A stretch of 64,000 bases of DNA from Tetranychus cinnabarinus (lineage: Eukaryota > Arthropoda > Arachnida > Trombidiformes > Tetranychidae): NCBI GenBank assembly GCA_022266195.1, contig WHVY01000002.1:13903001-13967000 (forward strand). Direction: 5' to 3'. The first letter of the stretch is position 1. The number at the start of each line of letters is the position of its first letter. The notes beneath the pieces are model-generated. The model saw nothing but the letters and a program-made list of their open reading frames with translations. It had not been told where the DNA came from and did not search any database. This document shows, one piece after another, positions 1 to 13,200 of the stretch. The translations under genes and the position numbers were made by a program.

Positions 1-2982
1 TCTGACAGAGTCAAGAGAACAGGGAAAAACTGAAAACCAAACAAATGTAAGTTACCAATTATCATGGAAAAGGTTTGTCTGGCTGCAAATTTCAAGTCAA
101 ATTGAGATGGAAAAAGCTTTATTCATTCAATGTTCAGTTTCAAATTTATTCAACACTTCATCATTGGAATGCAAGGTTTTTTGTCAAGAAAATTGCAAAA
201 TAAATGAGACATTGAAATGCGAAATGCTTGAAACATTGCTTTTGATATTCTAATTATTACACATTTTGTCTACTTCATTGACTTATCAAATACATTTGGA
301 TTCAAGTAAAGACATGAAATTTTGCCAAATTTAAATAATAACTTTTAAAGTCAGTCAACAATGAAATTAGTTATTCACGGTTAAACAAATTTGAACACAC
401 ATTCACATTTAGAGATGAAAAAGAGACAATAATTAAGTTTTCATTTGCATCTTTCACCTTTAACTTGGTTATCATTTTGTACCACATTATGTGACCAGGT
501 TGGGATGGAAAGACCATTTACCTGTGATGCCTCTTCGTGATGCAAACTCATTATTCATTGGGAAAACGATAAAACAACAAGCAAGACAAAAGGCGCTTTT
601 TCCACTTTTACATTTTCCAAATTGATTCAAATTTATGACCATTTCTGGTGATAAACTTGATGATCTTAATGACCTTATTTTACAGTTTATCACGCCAAGG
701 TTTGACCCACATTGTGACTCTTGACCATTTTCATTGCTTTTCAAATTTTCCATTTTTTCCAACAAAAAAATTTCTTTCAAATGTTTTCTTCCAAATGTTT
801 CCCTTTTTCGGTCACTTTTTTGCCCCTCTGGTCAACTTGGGCTTACTCTTTGCATAACCAAATTAAAGTCTAAATAATCATTTTCGATGTTGGAATTCCT
901 TGGATAATTCTGACTGGCAATGATTAAGAGTAAATATTTACTCAGACAATGGTTAGACTTTTCATCAATTCATTCAACCTCACTTATCCATATTAAGCTT
1001 GATAATTCTCATGCTTTTTCCTTCCCTTCAGAATGTACATTTTTTTGTCTTTCATAAGTTTCTTTGGGTAATATTTATAGAGAAAAAGATTGACAAAAAT
1101 CTGAATCTCATCATTCAACCAACTATGCATGGTGAAGATAGTAGATTCTTGATTGTTATTCACGTCATTTTTTTCATCCAATTGGTTAAGTAAATTATGT
1201 TGATAAAGACAAAAAACAGATTTCACCTTCTTTTTGTTTTACCAGCCGCAAGGCTTGTATTTTCACAGCATATAAACAGAGCACAAATAATCAAATAACT
1301 TTCCTTTGAAGGGTGAATAACAAGTCAACTGTAATCTTGGCGACATGATTAGAATAGAACTTGAAATTATCGGAAATTTGGACAACATTTCATTCACCAA
1401 GTTCAGGTAAATCCTGGCTTCACATTCAACATTTGTTTATAACATTTCAATGATTCCATTCTCAATATGAACAAATCCTCTAAAGAAAATTTAAAATACT
1501 GAAGTGTCATCAATAACCAACAATTAAACACAACTGTAAATTTAAAATCAAATCAAAGACCAATTGAAATTGATTATTGATTTTGTTTTTGTTTTCAAGA
1601 GACATTGAAGGTCGACTGGAGAGACATCTATTGATGGAAAATGGTTCCATTTTAATTTCCATTTGACAAGATTGACAAATTAAATTGAATTATTCGGATA
1701 AAATGTTCGTTATCTATTAATGGCATCAAACAGTTGTGTCACTCAGGTTTAAAGTATTTGATCAGTTTGACTGAACTTTGAATTGGTCAAAATTTTTGTT
1801 GAGTTTTCCTTCTTTAAACGTAAAACCAATTTGTTTTGTTTTTGATATTTTTTTTCAGACAACATCACAAATAATTTAGTTTACTTGATTTTTGCCTCGC
1901 TTTCTTAGGTGTGTTTGCCATCAATCGAGGGTTTAGTTTTTAGTCCAAATATTGATGTCTTTTTTTATCCCAACAGCAGAAACAACATCAAGAAATAAAA
2001 CTATTTTTCCTTCCTCTTTGCTCACTTTTATTTTGCCTTTTTTCAGGTTTCAACCTCATTCCTTTGGCTCTTCATCTTGTAAGAAACTTACATTTCCAGA
2101 ATCAGATTTTTTTTGCTCAGAGTCCATTTACAACTTTTGTCTTGTTTCTTTCTGATGATTACGTTTCTCCTTCTTTAGTCCATTATATTCTCAAAATGGG
2201 AATCTACAGAAAAAATCATAAAAGTCCTTTAGTCAATCCTATTTATCATCCCAGTCAATCTTGTCAGCAATGGTCAAAAATTTCATATTACAGCCATTTT
2301 TTCTGACACTAACATTTGTCATTACATATCTCAATTGCAGAGACTTGATTTTAGGCTTAAAATAAAAGTCAACAGACTCATCTTATCATAAAAAACAATA
2401 GATTTTAGAATAAAAATTAGTAAATCATTGTTTAGTCAACAATCCATACATTACCAAATGTCACCATTCAATGGCAATTACATTAAAATTACATTAAGAC
2501 TGAATAATGTTTAAGCCAAAGACAAAATTATGTTTAGCAATGAGAAAATCTCAAGTTGTGATTCTGAACATTGTGCCTTTTAAGTCCATTATTTATCAAA
2601 TATTATATTATAATATTGTAAGGAGATTTTTGAAGTTTAAAGGTGTTTGAAAGTCAAGTTGAAAAGACCAGAAAATTTCGTCAAAAGATCCTTTCAGCCA
2701 AGATCCATGCTGCAGTTAAAACGTTTGAAATTTCAAATATTAAACAGGCATCTTCAATGATAGTTGAGCGACAGGATATACGTATAAAGATAGTTGATTA
2801 ACATTTAAGATTTAAGGAGCTGACTTTGATATAGAATCTGGTTGAAACCCAAATGAAAAGACCTGTAAAACTTGTAAATATCTCTAAATAAGTCTTTTAA
2901 ATCGTCTATTTAATACGCATACTTACAAATGAAAAAGTACAGGATTTTAAATAAAATTGATTAAGCCTAAGAAATGTCTAAA
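1..2982. other. Gene-poor flank downstream of the ABCC gene
   Basis: AT-rich DNA with no gene I can support. Open frames here are short and mostly follow pyrimidine-rich strands (for example 1952-2306). One minus-strand frame (about 521-753, counting from its first ATG) ends at a donor-like ACAG|GTAAAT and could be an exon of a gene running off the left edge. It has no recognisable domain and no partner exon, so I do not call it. The 3' UTR of the ABCC gene must lie just left of 2983; I see no canonical AATAAA close to the stop, but an ATTAAA on the minus strand near 2910 could serve. Confidence 0.5.
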
Positions 2983-5900
2983 TCATTTATCTTTATCTTT
3001 ATCTTTATCCGGTAAAATATCAGGTGTATCAGGTGGATCCGTTTTAGGCTTTGCAAGATGGGTGAAGACGACCTCGTCTCCTCTTAGCCTAGCTTTATGA
3101 AATTCTTCGGCTGCCTGTTTCAATTTTCGTGCCATTGCTTTTCCGGTTTGGGCGACCAATTTTGAAAACAATGTTTGCTTTTTTTGAAGCAAATTATGAG
3201 GTGAATCAAATTCAGCCACTTTTCCATCATCCAATACCTGAAAGAAATAATGATTAGTTGAGATTCATTTTCGTTTAATTTTCATTTCTTACCAAAACTC
3301 GGTCAGAGTCGATGATTGTATTTAGACGATGGGCAATAGTCAGAGTTGTACATTTGGCAAATTTGTTTCTGATTGTCTGTTGAATTACCAAGTCTGTTGA
3401 ATAGTCAACATTAGCAGTTGCCTCGTCAATGACGAGAATCTTGTTGTCTCTGAGAAGTGCTCGCGCTAGGCAAACTAATTGTCGTTGTCCGACAGAAAAA
3501 TTACTTCCACCTTCTCTAAGTTCATAATCCAGTTTACCTTGAAACTCGTCAACAGTTTTCTCCAATTGAACATTGGCTAGAGCTTCCCAAAGAGCGAAAT
3601 CATCATGTTCCTTGAATGGGTCTAAATTATGTCTAATTGTTCCAGCGAATAGTACAGCTTCTTGAGGAATGATTGAAATCTTTCTACGAAGAGTATCCAA
3701 CCCTAAAGTCATGATATCAAGACCATCTATAATTATCGTTCCTTCTTTTGGCTCAACAATTCTGAATAAACAAGTCAACAGGGAACTCTTTCCAGCACCA
3801 GTTCTACCAACAACACCAACCTTTTCTTTGGCATTAATAGTTATACTAATATCTGATAGTGTGGGTTTTGGAGCTGATGGATATTGAAGAGTAAGATTTT
3901 TAAATTCAATTTGACCATCGAAAGGCCAATTGTCTGGTGGAGTTACATCAGTTACAGCATCAGCTTCCGTCTCCAATTCAGTATACTCAATGATTCTTTC
4001 TACTGAAGTCATTTGACTTTCAAACTCGGCTGATTGACGAACTGACCATTGGAAAAGTCCAATGAGAATAACAACGGATGAAAGCGCCACACCAATTTCC
4101 CCAGGTGCAGAGTCTAGTTGAAAATTATGAAGAAAAAGAGTTTATTTATCTAGAAAAGTCAGGAAAATTTGTGCTTACCTTGGTTGTAAGCAACAATAGC
4201 TGATGTCACAACTATAATGTACAAAAGACAAAAGGAATCAGTAAACACTCCCAAAGCTCTGGACAAACAAATAAAGGTGAACCAAGTCCCTGAATGGTCA
4301 TTTAAATGGGCTTCAAATCTTCGGCGAAACAAGTGCTCAGCTTTGTGTGAACGAATTGTTACAATACCATCAACAACTGATTGAATGAGAGAGTAAATTG
4401 GACTTCGGGCTGCAATGATCAAAATAAAAAATACAATTAAAATCAAAATTGAAAATAGCACAAATTAGCCTAAATCAGATGCACCCAAAGAAAAATATAA
4501 TAAAATAATTACCCGTTGATTCGATTCTCTTAATAGCTCTTCCCGAGTGAAGGTAAAATTTCCTCAATGATAATACTCCAATTATGAGAAAAATGGCCGG
4601 AATAATTAATATTGGAGAGACATAAGCGATAGTAAATAGACATCCCAGAGCAGTAAACGAATTCTGATTTTCAACCAAGAGAAACAATTACAAATAGCTC
4701 GAGAATATAAATAGAGAAATGCAACACTTACCACAATAAGATCAAATGCCGTTGATGGAAGGAGCTCATCAATTATTGACAAATCTCTAGAAAATCTATT
4801 CAAGATTCTACCTAAAATGGAAATAAGAAAATAGATTAAATTAGAGATAAAATCAAAAATAAAATTAATATAATCAAACCTATTGGATTAGTTTCAAATA
4901 ATGACATAGGTGAACGCAAGATTCGATGAAAGATTTCATTATGCAAATTGATTGATGCATTATTACAAATACGAATAAGTAAAGTTGATCTTAAAACTGT
5001 TGTCACAAATAGGCCAGTAATAAGCGCAGAATAAATTCCTATATTAGTTTCTATTGGCTCATTTGCTCGATAATAACCTGCATAATCAAAGTCAACAATT
5101 GGTAAGCTATAAAAGGAATAAGGGACATAAGACCAGAGAGATTCCATCATGACGTTGTTTCTATATGTAATTTCTCGTGAGCCTGAAGCTTGATCAGTCC
5201 ATTTAGAGAGAAAAAGATCATTCGACGTGAAAAATATTTGCGATGCTATATTTGCCAAAAGCGTAAGAGTCCCAAGGATAACACCGGCTCCTGCTTTGAG
5301 ATAAACCCAATAAACTTTACACTTGACAGTACCGCGAGTATATTGTTCAACAGCAGGACTAGGTAAAATGTCTACCGGCACAACATCAACAATGGTCATT
5401 GGTATTGAACTTATTGAAATTTGCGATGAACCTGATGAAGCTCTGCTCTTAATTGATACAATTGAAGACTTTTTTCCCTTATTTTTAGATTTTGCTTGTT
5501 TTTCCAATTGCTTTTTGGCTCGCTTAGCTTTTCTCAATTTACTTTTTGCTGTTTCATGGGACAGTTCACTAACTAAGTCAACATTGGCCTCTTGAAGGTC
5601 AGTGAGTGAATTAAATACTGACCCTTTACCGTCTTTCATGAGTAAAATAATATTGGCCCTTCGCAAAAATTGAATCTGATGTGTGACCAATAAAATGACT
5701 TTATCTTTTAAAAATTCTTGAATACATCTATGAGTTGTTGAGAAGCATAATGAAATCACGCAAAAATTAATCGTTAAAATTGAAGCAAATTATGTAAAAG
5801 TAATTAGTTACCTTTCGAATATAAGATTGGCAACTTGCGCATCAACAGCACTTAACGGATCATCCAAAAGGTATATATCTGCTTCACGATAAAGTGCTCT

Positions 5901-8322
5901 GGAAATTAAAAGAGAAATATTAAGCAATTTTAAACGACTTTAAATGAGATAAAAACTTATTTACCTTGCTAACGAAACTCTCGCCCTTTGACCTCCACTA
6001 AGACCGATTCCTCTTTCTCCAACCAGTGTTGCATCTCCGTAAGGGAAAGTCATTAAATCTCGATCCAAAGTAGACGCTGCTAAAACTTTTTTGTATCTTT
6101 CGGCATTAAAAGGTTGACCAAACAAAATGTTATCCTTGATACTAGCATTGAAGGACCAAATTTCTTGAGATGCGTAAGAAATTGTACCATTAAGAGTAAT
6201 CTTCCCGCTCTTATTATGAATTTCGTCAAGAATAGCAAGCAACAGTGAAGTTTTGCCGCTTCCAGTTGAGCCAACGATAACAGCAAGATCTCCTTGAAGC
6301 ACTTCCAAGCTGATATTTTCCAAGCAAGCATCATCATCGGTTGGATCCCAAAATGATGTTAATTTGTCAATAAAAAGACAACGAGGTTTCTCAGGATCAT
6401 CGGCTCTTAATATGTTGTTACCGTTGTTACCGCTGCTAAGACTTTCCAAACCAAGTAAAGCCTAATAAAACAAAAAGAAAATTAATTATAAAATTACTTA
6501 AAAATTAGTCGAGAAACTATGCTAAAGCTTATACTGACCGATATACGCGCACAGGAGACTCTAGCTTCGAATACAGTAGTTACAGCTTGAGGAAATTGCA
6601 GGGTTAATGTTACCCTCAAGGTGTTGAATAAAGCTAAAGTGACAAAAACTATTTCAGCCGTAAGTGAATAGCCACGTAAAACATGAGTTACAAAACAAGC
6701 GAATACGATAATACGTGTTGTCACATAAGAAAACGACATGTTAATAGCACGAAGGGTGCAAAACCATTTCACACTTTTCATTTCTTTTCTGTAGCAAAAA
6801 GAGAAAAATTAGAGTAAATAATTGAACAGTTTAAAATCATATTGTAATATTTACTCTCTTAATGATTGAACCATATCAGCAAAAGGCTTTTCCCATGAAT
6901 ACAACTTGATGACTTTGATCCCTGAGAGCACTTCTGTCATTAATCTGATCCGTTCATCGGTAAATGTAGCAGTTCCACGGCGAGTAGATCCAAATGCTGA
7001 GCCCATGATTGATTGAAATGGAACAAAAACAACAATTATAGCAAAACCGGCTAAATAAGAGCGTCCAATGTAACCCCAAATAAGAAAGGAGATAATAATT
7101 GCCTGAATAGGAGCAGTTATTAGGTAGGGTAGAAACCATGAACACTGTAATGATAATTACACATTAGTAAATTGACTGAAGGCATAAAACTATCTTTTTT
7201 TCAGACGAGAGAAAAATAATTTCAAGCTATCCTTCGAGTTCAAAGGCCCATTTAGAGGTAAAACCAGCATCAAAACAGATGGTGTAACGGATGAGTTTCA
7301 CTTTCAAATCTAATCGTTAGATCTTGTTGTTAATTCAGAATTAGAAAGCAAAAGTTGACGAACAGGCTAACAAAGACTTAATTAACAATTAAAGATGACT
7401 TGAAATGTTAATAAATAAATGACAATTTATTTGCTCATATTGAAGTTTCCATGAGAAAAAAAGAGGGAAGCGTTGGTAACAACCTGACTGGTAGAAAAGG
7501 CGTAATAGGTCATACTTTATCAAGAAGAAGATCTTCTGGAAGACATTTTTTTTCTTATCAGGTTTTAAACAAAAGAAGAAAAAAGAAATGGATTTAACCG
7601 ACTTACCTCATCAAACCTTTGCACATCGTTTGACATGAGATTAACAATTTGACCAATCTCATTATTGAGTATTGCTGATTTAGGAAGAGTAACCAATTTT
7701 TCAAACATTAACCTTTGCACAGCAACTCGAGCCTTTAAACCATACCGAGCGGCATTGACAAACCATGGATGATGTGTTACAACAAATGAAATTGAACAAA
7801 AACAGAAACCAATTGAATAGAAGATGAGTCGATCAGAAGCTCCTTCTTCATCTCGCTTGTAAAAATAATTAATTATGGCACCCATGAAAAAAGGTTGAAT
7901 GATTCGAATGAAAAAATCCTCATAACCAATGATCAACAGTGAATAGAGTAAATGTTTATACCCAAAGGCTTTCATTAAAGCTCTGACTAGACTTGGATTT
8001 TTATTTTTCAATTCCTTGTTCCATTGAATAGAGAGTTGTTCATAAACCTTATCAGCTTCATCTTGAACGCTACATCTGAACATGTCATCCAGTTCAAGAT
8101 CTTGTTTATAACCTTTTTTGAACAGAGACAAAGTCCATCTAAGAAATGAGATAAAAATTTCAACAGTAAGAACAAAAAAATAGAAGAGAAAGAATCACAT
8201 TTACATAATGGAATATGGTTTATCACCAATAAGCAACACAAAACTTACGCAAATGACGTTCGCGACAAGAGATTAGCTCGATCCCAAGGACAGGGTATTT
8301 TTACCCGCTCCGTGTTATCCAT
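2983..8322 (-). CDS. ABCC4: ABCC4/MRP4-like ABC transporter, 12 exons
   Basis: Full-size ABC exporter of subfamily C; members pump organic anions, conjugates and cyclic nucleotides out of cells at the plasma membrane. My exons, from the 5' end: 8322-8249, 8138-7607, 7144-6855, 6788-6539, 6461-5965, 5898-5812, 5727-4880, 4811-4732, 4663-4513, 4409-4179, 4113-3293, 3237-2983. All junctions are GT-AG and the phases agree, giving 4116 bp or 1371 residues plus a stop. There is no N-terminal TMD0, as in short ABCC proteins. TMD1 spans roughly residues 90-380. NBD1 has Walker A GSTGSGKT (446-453), signature LSGGQ (536-540) and Walker B YLLDD (about 557-561), with Asp in the catalytic Glu position as usual for ABCC NBD1. 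A lysine-rich linker lies at about 638-669 and TMD2 at about 716-1045. NBD2 has Walker A GRTGAGKS (1116-1123), signature FSVGQ (1219-1223) and Walker B ILVIDE (1239-1244), catalytic Glu present. Length is close to vertebrate ABCC4 (about 1325). The C-terminus is an Asp-Lys repeat, not the PDZ-binding end of human ABCC4. Nothing looks broken. Confidence 0.95.
2986..3008 (-). repeat. Hexanucleotide microsatellite coding the ABCC C-terminus
   Basis: About four copies of a 6-bp unit (CTTTAT on the plus strand) sit directly before the ABCC stop codon. They are translated as an alternating Asp-Lys tail. As a short tandem repeat inside coding sequence, its copy number may vary between individuals in steps of two residues without shifting the frame. 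Confidence 0.85.
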
Positions 8323-8399
8323 TTGTCAACCTAAATCACTAATAATGATAAAAAAAACGAAAGCATTTCTTTTCTTTTTCTCAACAATTAACTAAAATC

Positions 8400-8490
8400 A
8401 TCGAATCCTTTCTTTCTGGTTACTTCTTCCTCGCTCTCTCTCTCTTTCTTCTCACTCTTTTTTTCTCTTTCTTTTTTTCTTGTAACTTTT
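8400..8490. promoter_or_regulatory. GA/CT-rich tract upstream of the ABCC start
   Basis: A dense pyrimidine tract (purine on the coding strand of the ABCC gene) including a CTCTCTCTCT run lies about 80-170 bp upstream of the ABCC ATG. GA repeats bind GAGA-type factors at arthropod promoters, so this may belong to the core promoter or 5' UTR. No clear TATA box was seen. Assignment is by position and composition only. Confidence 0.3.
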
Positions 8491-9082
8491 CTCTTTCATG
8501 GTGAAAACTCATGGAATCAGATATAGATTATAGATAATGACGAAAAAAATGAAAGATTAATCCATATCACATCAAGGGATATCAGAAGTAACATGAGACG
8601 AAATGAAAATTACACTAAACTGAAAGAATCACAAACATTACTTTTTCGATTTACTAGCTGATCAGAATTTTGGTCAACATTTAGATTATAATCAAACGAA
8701 TGGCGATTTGTCAACAAATTGTCATTAGTTACAATAACTTCGGAAATTTAATAGATTCTGAAAAGTAAAGAGTAAAGCCGTTAATTGTTTAATTGAAAAG
8801 AAACAGGTTAAGAACCAGGATTTCTGTCATTACCAAACATTAAATATAATAGTTATAAGTTTAGCCGCCAACAGCAGCAGCTGTCACTCTTCTGCTCTCT
8901 CTGTGAAAAGTCACCTTTAATTTACCTTAAAATTAATTAATTAATTAAAATTTAACCTAATTATTTTGTGATAATTGTGATCTCCTTGGTCGACTATCCC
9001 ACCTGTAATCCTCACTGTTCAAATTAAATCCATCAAATCCTTAAAAATTGAAATTTTCAACAAACCATCATACCTGACCAGC

Positions 9083-10201
9083 ATGGCTTTACCTGAAACA
9101 GCCCTTGACTATACAAAGTTAAAAAAGACCAACAATATGGCTGACGTTTTGACAACACTAAATACAATGGAAGCAACCTCGGTTTTATATCAAATGCGAG
9201 ACAACCTCACCAAGTTTGCGGATGAAACGTTATCCTTGATGAGCAACACAGCCAGAGGTAAATTTGAAAAACAAAAAGATAATTTCCTGAATGCAACATT
9301 GGCCATGATAGACTTCGTAGCGAAGGATCAAAACATTGCTGGGATGAGCAATAGTGACATCACTAAACTGGCCGACAACATCTCAAAGAAATTACTACCT
9401 ACTCTGGCAACTCAGCAGACAACAAAAAAACCAACCAATAAATCAACAAAACCATCCAGATTTATAATCAAGTCAACAGATGCAACAATAAGCTGCGATT
9501 CAATAGTGAAAGAGATAGCTGAAATAGCAAAATCTGATGCCACAATTCAGCTTAGTGAAGTCAAGAAAGGTCTAACAGCAGTCAAAGTAGCAACAACACA
9601 AACTGTTTCAAAAGCTAAAGTTATTGAAAAGCTGAAAGAACGATCAATGGGATCGAAACTGGAAATTAAAAATGTGGAAATGCTTCTTCCTCAAATATCG
9701 GTGATAATAGAAGAATTTTCATGCGAAGGTTCTGAGGCGATAAAGAAAAGAAATGGAATACCTGATGAAGAGGAGGTGAAAATCGTAACATCATATGATT
9801 TACCCCAACGTAACAAAACCAACAAGAAAAAGTTAATCATTCGATTAAGCAGGAAAGCAAGGCAAATCATAGAAGATAAAGGAAGGATAAATGTTGGATG
9901 CGAATCTGTTAAATTTAAAGATAATTTCTATATTAAAACGTGTACCAATTGTGTATCAATAGGCCATACAAAAAACCAGTGTAACAACGCCGCCACTTGT
10001 TACAAGTGTGAACAAGAGCACGTGTCAACAACATGCCATGCTGAAGCCCAAGACAACTGCCTTCTATGTAAGAAGATTGGAGATCCGAAGCTGAACTTAA
10101 AACATAAACCAAAAAGTATTGATTGCTTGGCTTATCACCTTGCTATTAAAAATCTTCAAACACTCATCGACTGGGACTACGAAAATGATAAACATCAGTG
10201 A
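9083..10201 (+). CDS. Retrotransposon ORF1, nucleic-acid-binding Gag-like protein
   Basis: 372 residues, beginning at an ATG in good context (CAGCATGG). Such ORF1 proteins bind the element RNA and form the ribonucleoprotein needed for target-primed reverse transcription. The C-terminal third carries retroviral-type zinc knuckles: Cys287-Cys290-His295-Cys300 with CX2CX4HX4C spacing, then Cys306-Cys309-His313-Cys318, then a further partial cluster from Cys326-Cys329. Multiple knuckles near the C-terminus are typical of I, R1 and jockey group ORF1. The N-terminal half is charged, with no domain I recognise. The stop lies 17 nt inside the start of ORF2. The reading frame is undamaged. Confidence 0.88.
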   Translation: MALPETALDYTKLKKTNNMADVLTTLNTMEATSVLYQMRDNLTKFADETLSLMSNTARGKFEKQKDNFLNATLAMIDFVAKDQNIAGMSNSDITKLADNISKKLLPTLATQQTTKKPTNKSTKPSRFIIKSTDATISCDSIVKEIAEIAKSDATIQLSEVKKGLTAVKVATTQTVSKAKVIEKLKERSMGSKLEIKNVEMLLPQISVIIEEFSCEGSEAIKKRNGIPDEEEVKIVTSYDLPQRNKTNKKKLIIRLSRKARQIIEDKGRINVGCESVKFKDNFYIKTCTNCVSIGHTKNQCNNAATCYKCEQEHVSTTCHAEAQDNCLLCKKIGDPKLNLKHKPKSIDCLAYHLAIKNLQTLIDWDYENDKHQ

Positions 10202-13200
10202 TCTTAATTGTGGTAATAGTTTAATAACAACAAATTTTATAGTTAAAAGTGTTCCACATATCAACCAAATTTTACTCATCCAAGAACAACACAACCTGGC
10301 TTTAACATCAATCACCAATCATGAAATCCAAGCTATACAATATAATCGAGCAGCAATCATAACCTTTAGACGAGCAGTTAATAAAATTTTCAACATTCCA
10401 CCGGACTCTGTTTCTGCCTTAGTAACTATTAAAGGAATTAAACTGCTTCTCTTCTCGATCTACATCTCCCCGTCATCAACAATACAAGACTATGAAAAAA
10501 CCTTTCATCAAATTCAACGCATCATCTCAAGCAATTCAAATTTACCCATCTTATTAGGAGGAGATGTAAATTGTGTCAATCCGTCATGGTCATATGAAAT
10601 GTATGACAGAAATACAAACAAAGGTGAACTCATTAACAATTTTTTACTAGCCAACAAACTGTCAACTCTAAATAAACCAACACCTAATAATTGGACCTTT
10701 CAAAGAATCAACACAAAACCTCAATGGATAGATTTTATTTCAACAAACTTAGACCAACATTACAGCACCTTTAATCAATCAACCAATATCCTTCATCTTA
10801 ACAACAATGACCATAATTTAATATCAACAAGCGTTGAAATAAAAAATAAAATTAAACCAGCACCTCCAACCAAAAGATTCCAACACAAAGTCTACCTCAA
10901 GATAATCAAAAATTTAATTTTAAACAAACATATAAATACTATAAAAGATGTAAATGACCTCTTTTGGGAGATTATTGACACAAAAATCAAAACATACCAT
11001 GATGAACGATTCTGGAAGACAATTGAACAAATCAGTTGGCGCAAAAAAATGGTGGATGATCAAACACTTACTAAAATCAAAACATCAAACCCCAAAGATC
11101 AACTACTTAAAAGAACTCTCATCAAAGAGATGTACAAACAGATCACCAAATACTTTCAAGAATCAAATGCTTCCGAAGACATCTGGAAAAAAGTAAATTT
11201 ATTCATTGATCAACATGAGAAACCATTAGACAAAGAATATGAAAAGAATGTAAATGAAGCATTAGAAGGCTTCAATTACAATTTTCACCAAATATCAAGA
11301 ACTTGCATCTTTCCACTGAAAAACAATGAGTTCTCAATTGATCAACAACAACTACTTAGTTGCTTAAAAACGCTGAACAATAAAGCTACTCCAGGCTTCG
11401 ACAACATACCTCTAAAGATGATAAAAGAACTAATCCAAGATGCACCAGAAAAAATGTGCAAAATCTTCAACCTAATCAACCAACACTCCTTCTTTCCTGA
11501 TGCCTTGAAACTATCATCGACCGTTTTCATACCAAAGTCGGATGGAAAAAGAGCAAGACCGTTGTCACTCCAGTCCAATTTTTCGAAGCTCATTGAAGTT
11601 ACCATCCACAAAGAACTAAAAGCCAACCTGGGAGATAAATCGTTTGAAGGACAACATGCCTACCAAGAGGGTAAAAGTATAACAACGGCGCTTTTAGAGA
11701 TTTCAGAGAGCTTTTACTTATGCTATCCGAACACACCTAACATATTACTTGCTGACATTGAATCAGCCTTTGATATGATAGAGCACAAAGAGATATTCAA
11801 TAAATTAATAGATAGTAAGATTAATGAAAACACACTGAACCTAGTTAGAAGCTATTTGAAAAATAGATACATGTTAACAATAGATAAAAAGACAGTTAGA
11901 TCTAAATCAGTTGAAAAAGGAGTACCGCAAGGTTCAGTTCTAGGTCCGTTTTTATTCATTACAGGGATACAAGATATTATAAAATTTTTCAATAGCAACA
12001 AACTTCCTCAACCTCCACTTCTGAAATACAAACAAACTCGAGAGTCAGATCAAATCCCGATGAAAATCAAAACAATCGGCTATGCTGATGATTTGGTCTT
12101 CATCATCTTCCCACGAATTTGCGATAAAGCTGAACATGCAGTGATGAGCACCACAATTATACTTAGGAAACTGATAGAATTACTTAAACCACTGAACCTG
12201 ACAATACTGCCACAAAAATCAAAATTATTAGTTGATACTAAATCAAAAAAACAAATTGAAAAAATACCGAACTTTAACATTGAAACACAAACAGAATCAA
12301 ATCTCTTAGGAATAAATCTATCAGTGATGACATCATATAAATTTAGTTTTGAGAAAATAATACAAAAAATAAACCTAGCATCAGCCAAACTGCTCTCTGA
12401 AAATCCTAAAATAAAGCATTTTCCGTTAAATATACTGAACCTACTAAACTCTTCCAAGATTGAATCACTACCCAGAACATACAGTATGATTATAACACCA
12501 CAGCTCATTGAATCAATTTCAATGAGAAACAGACTGGAATATTCTTGCTCAAGAATAATCAGGAAAGCTACTCGGTATGACTGGCAGCTGAACTCGTTAA
12601 CTGTCTGCTCATTATTAGGCAGAAAACCGTCATGGGCAAAAATAATCGAAATCAGCCTGAAAAGTAGTTATTCGGACCTCTTTAATAAAGGAGATACCGA
12701 CAAAAGTATAACATTTTTCAACAAATATCCCAAAATTGCACCCGACGTAAGGAACGACAAACTTTGGTGGGGAATAAACCAAATGATTAGCGACAAAGCA
12801 ACAAACTTAATCATGGAACAGTGGATCAATGAAGATCCTGACAACCAAAAACACATAGGCAGATGGCGGTTAGTTGGAACTAAATCCAGATTTGACCGAC
12901 ACTTGTCAATGGTTCTAGGAAGATATAACTATTTAGTAAAAGATATAAATTGTATCTGTAACTCACAAAAAAATGATCCAATACATTGGGTCAATTACTG
13001 TCCAACTGTTGACCATCATAGAACTGTCCTCCTTAACTCCCTAAACATCGAAACCGCTGATTTAATACCACATTACCTTTTAACACCCTATTCCTATCCC
13101 TACTACAATTTTTTAGAAGAAATCTTTCAACAACATATTCTACCTAGAATGCAAAATTATCAAAGAGTAACAATCAAGAGAAAATCCATATCCCAACCTC

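Noticed and set aside
487..780. 97-codon minus-strand frame ending near a donor-like ACAG|GTAAAT
   Set aside because: Its listed start is a TTG, no acceptor-linked partner exon or domain is visible, and the gene would have to leave the window; too weak to call.
1952..2306. Overlapping plus-strand frames of 67-80 codons
   Set aside because: They follow a pyrimidine-rich strand, which lacks stop codons by composition; no splice or domain support.
10119..10184. Upstream in-frame ATG for retrotransposon ORF2
   Set aside because: Lies inside ORF1; the added residues have no endonuclease similarity and the domain starts right after the ATG at 10185.
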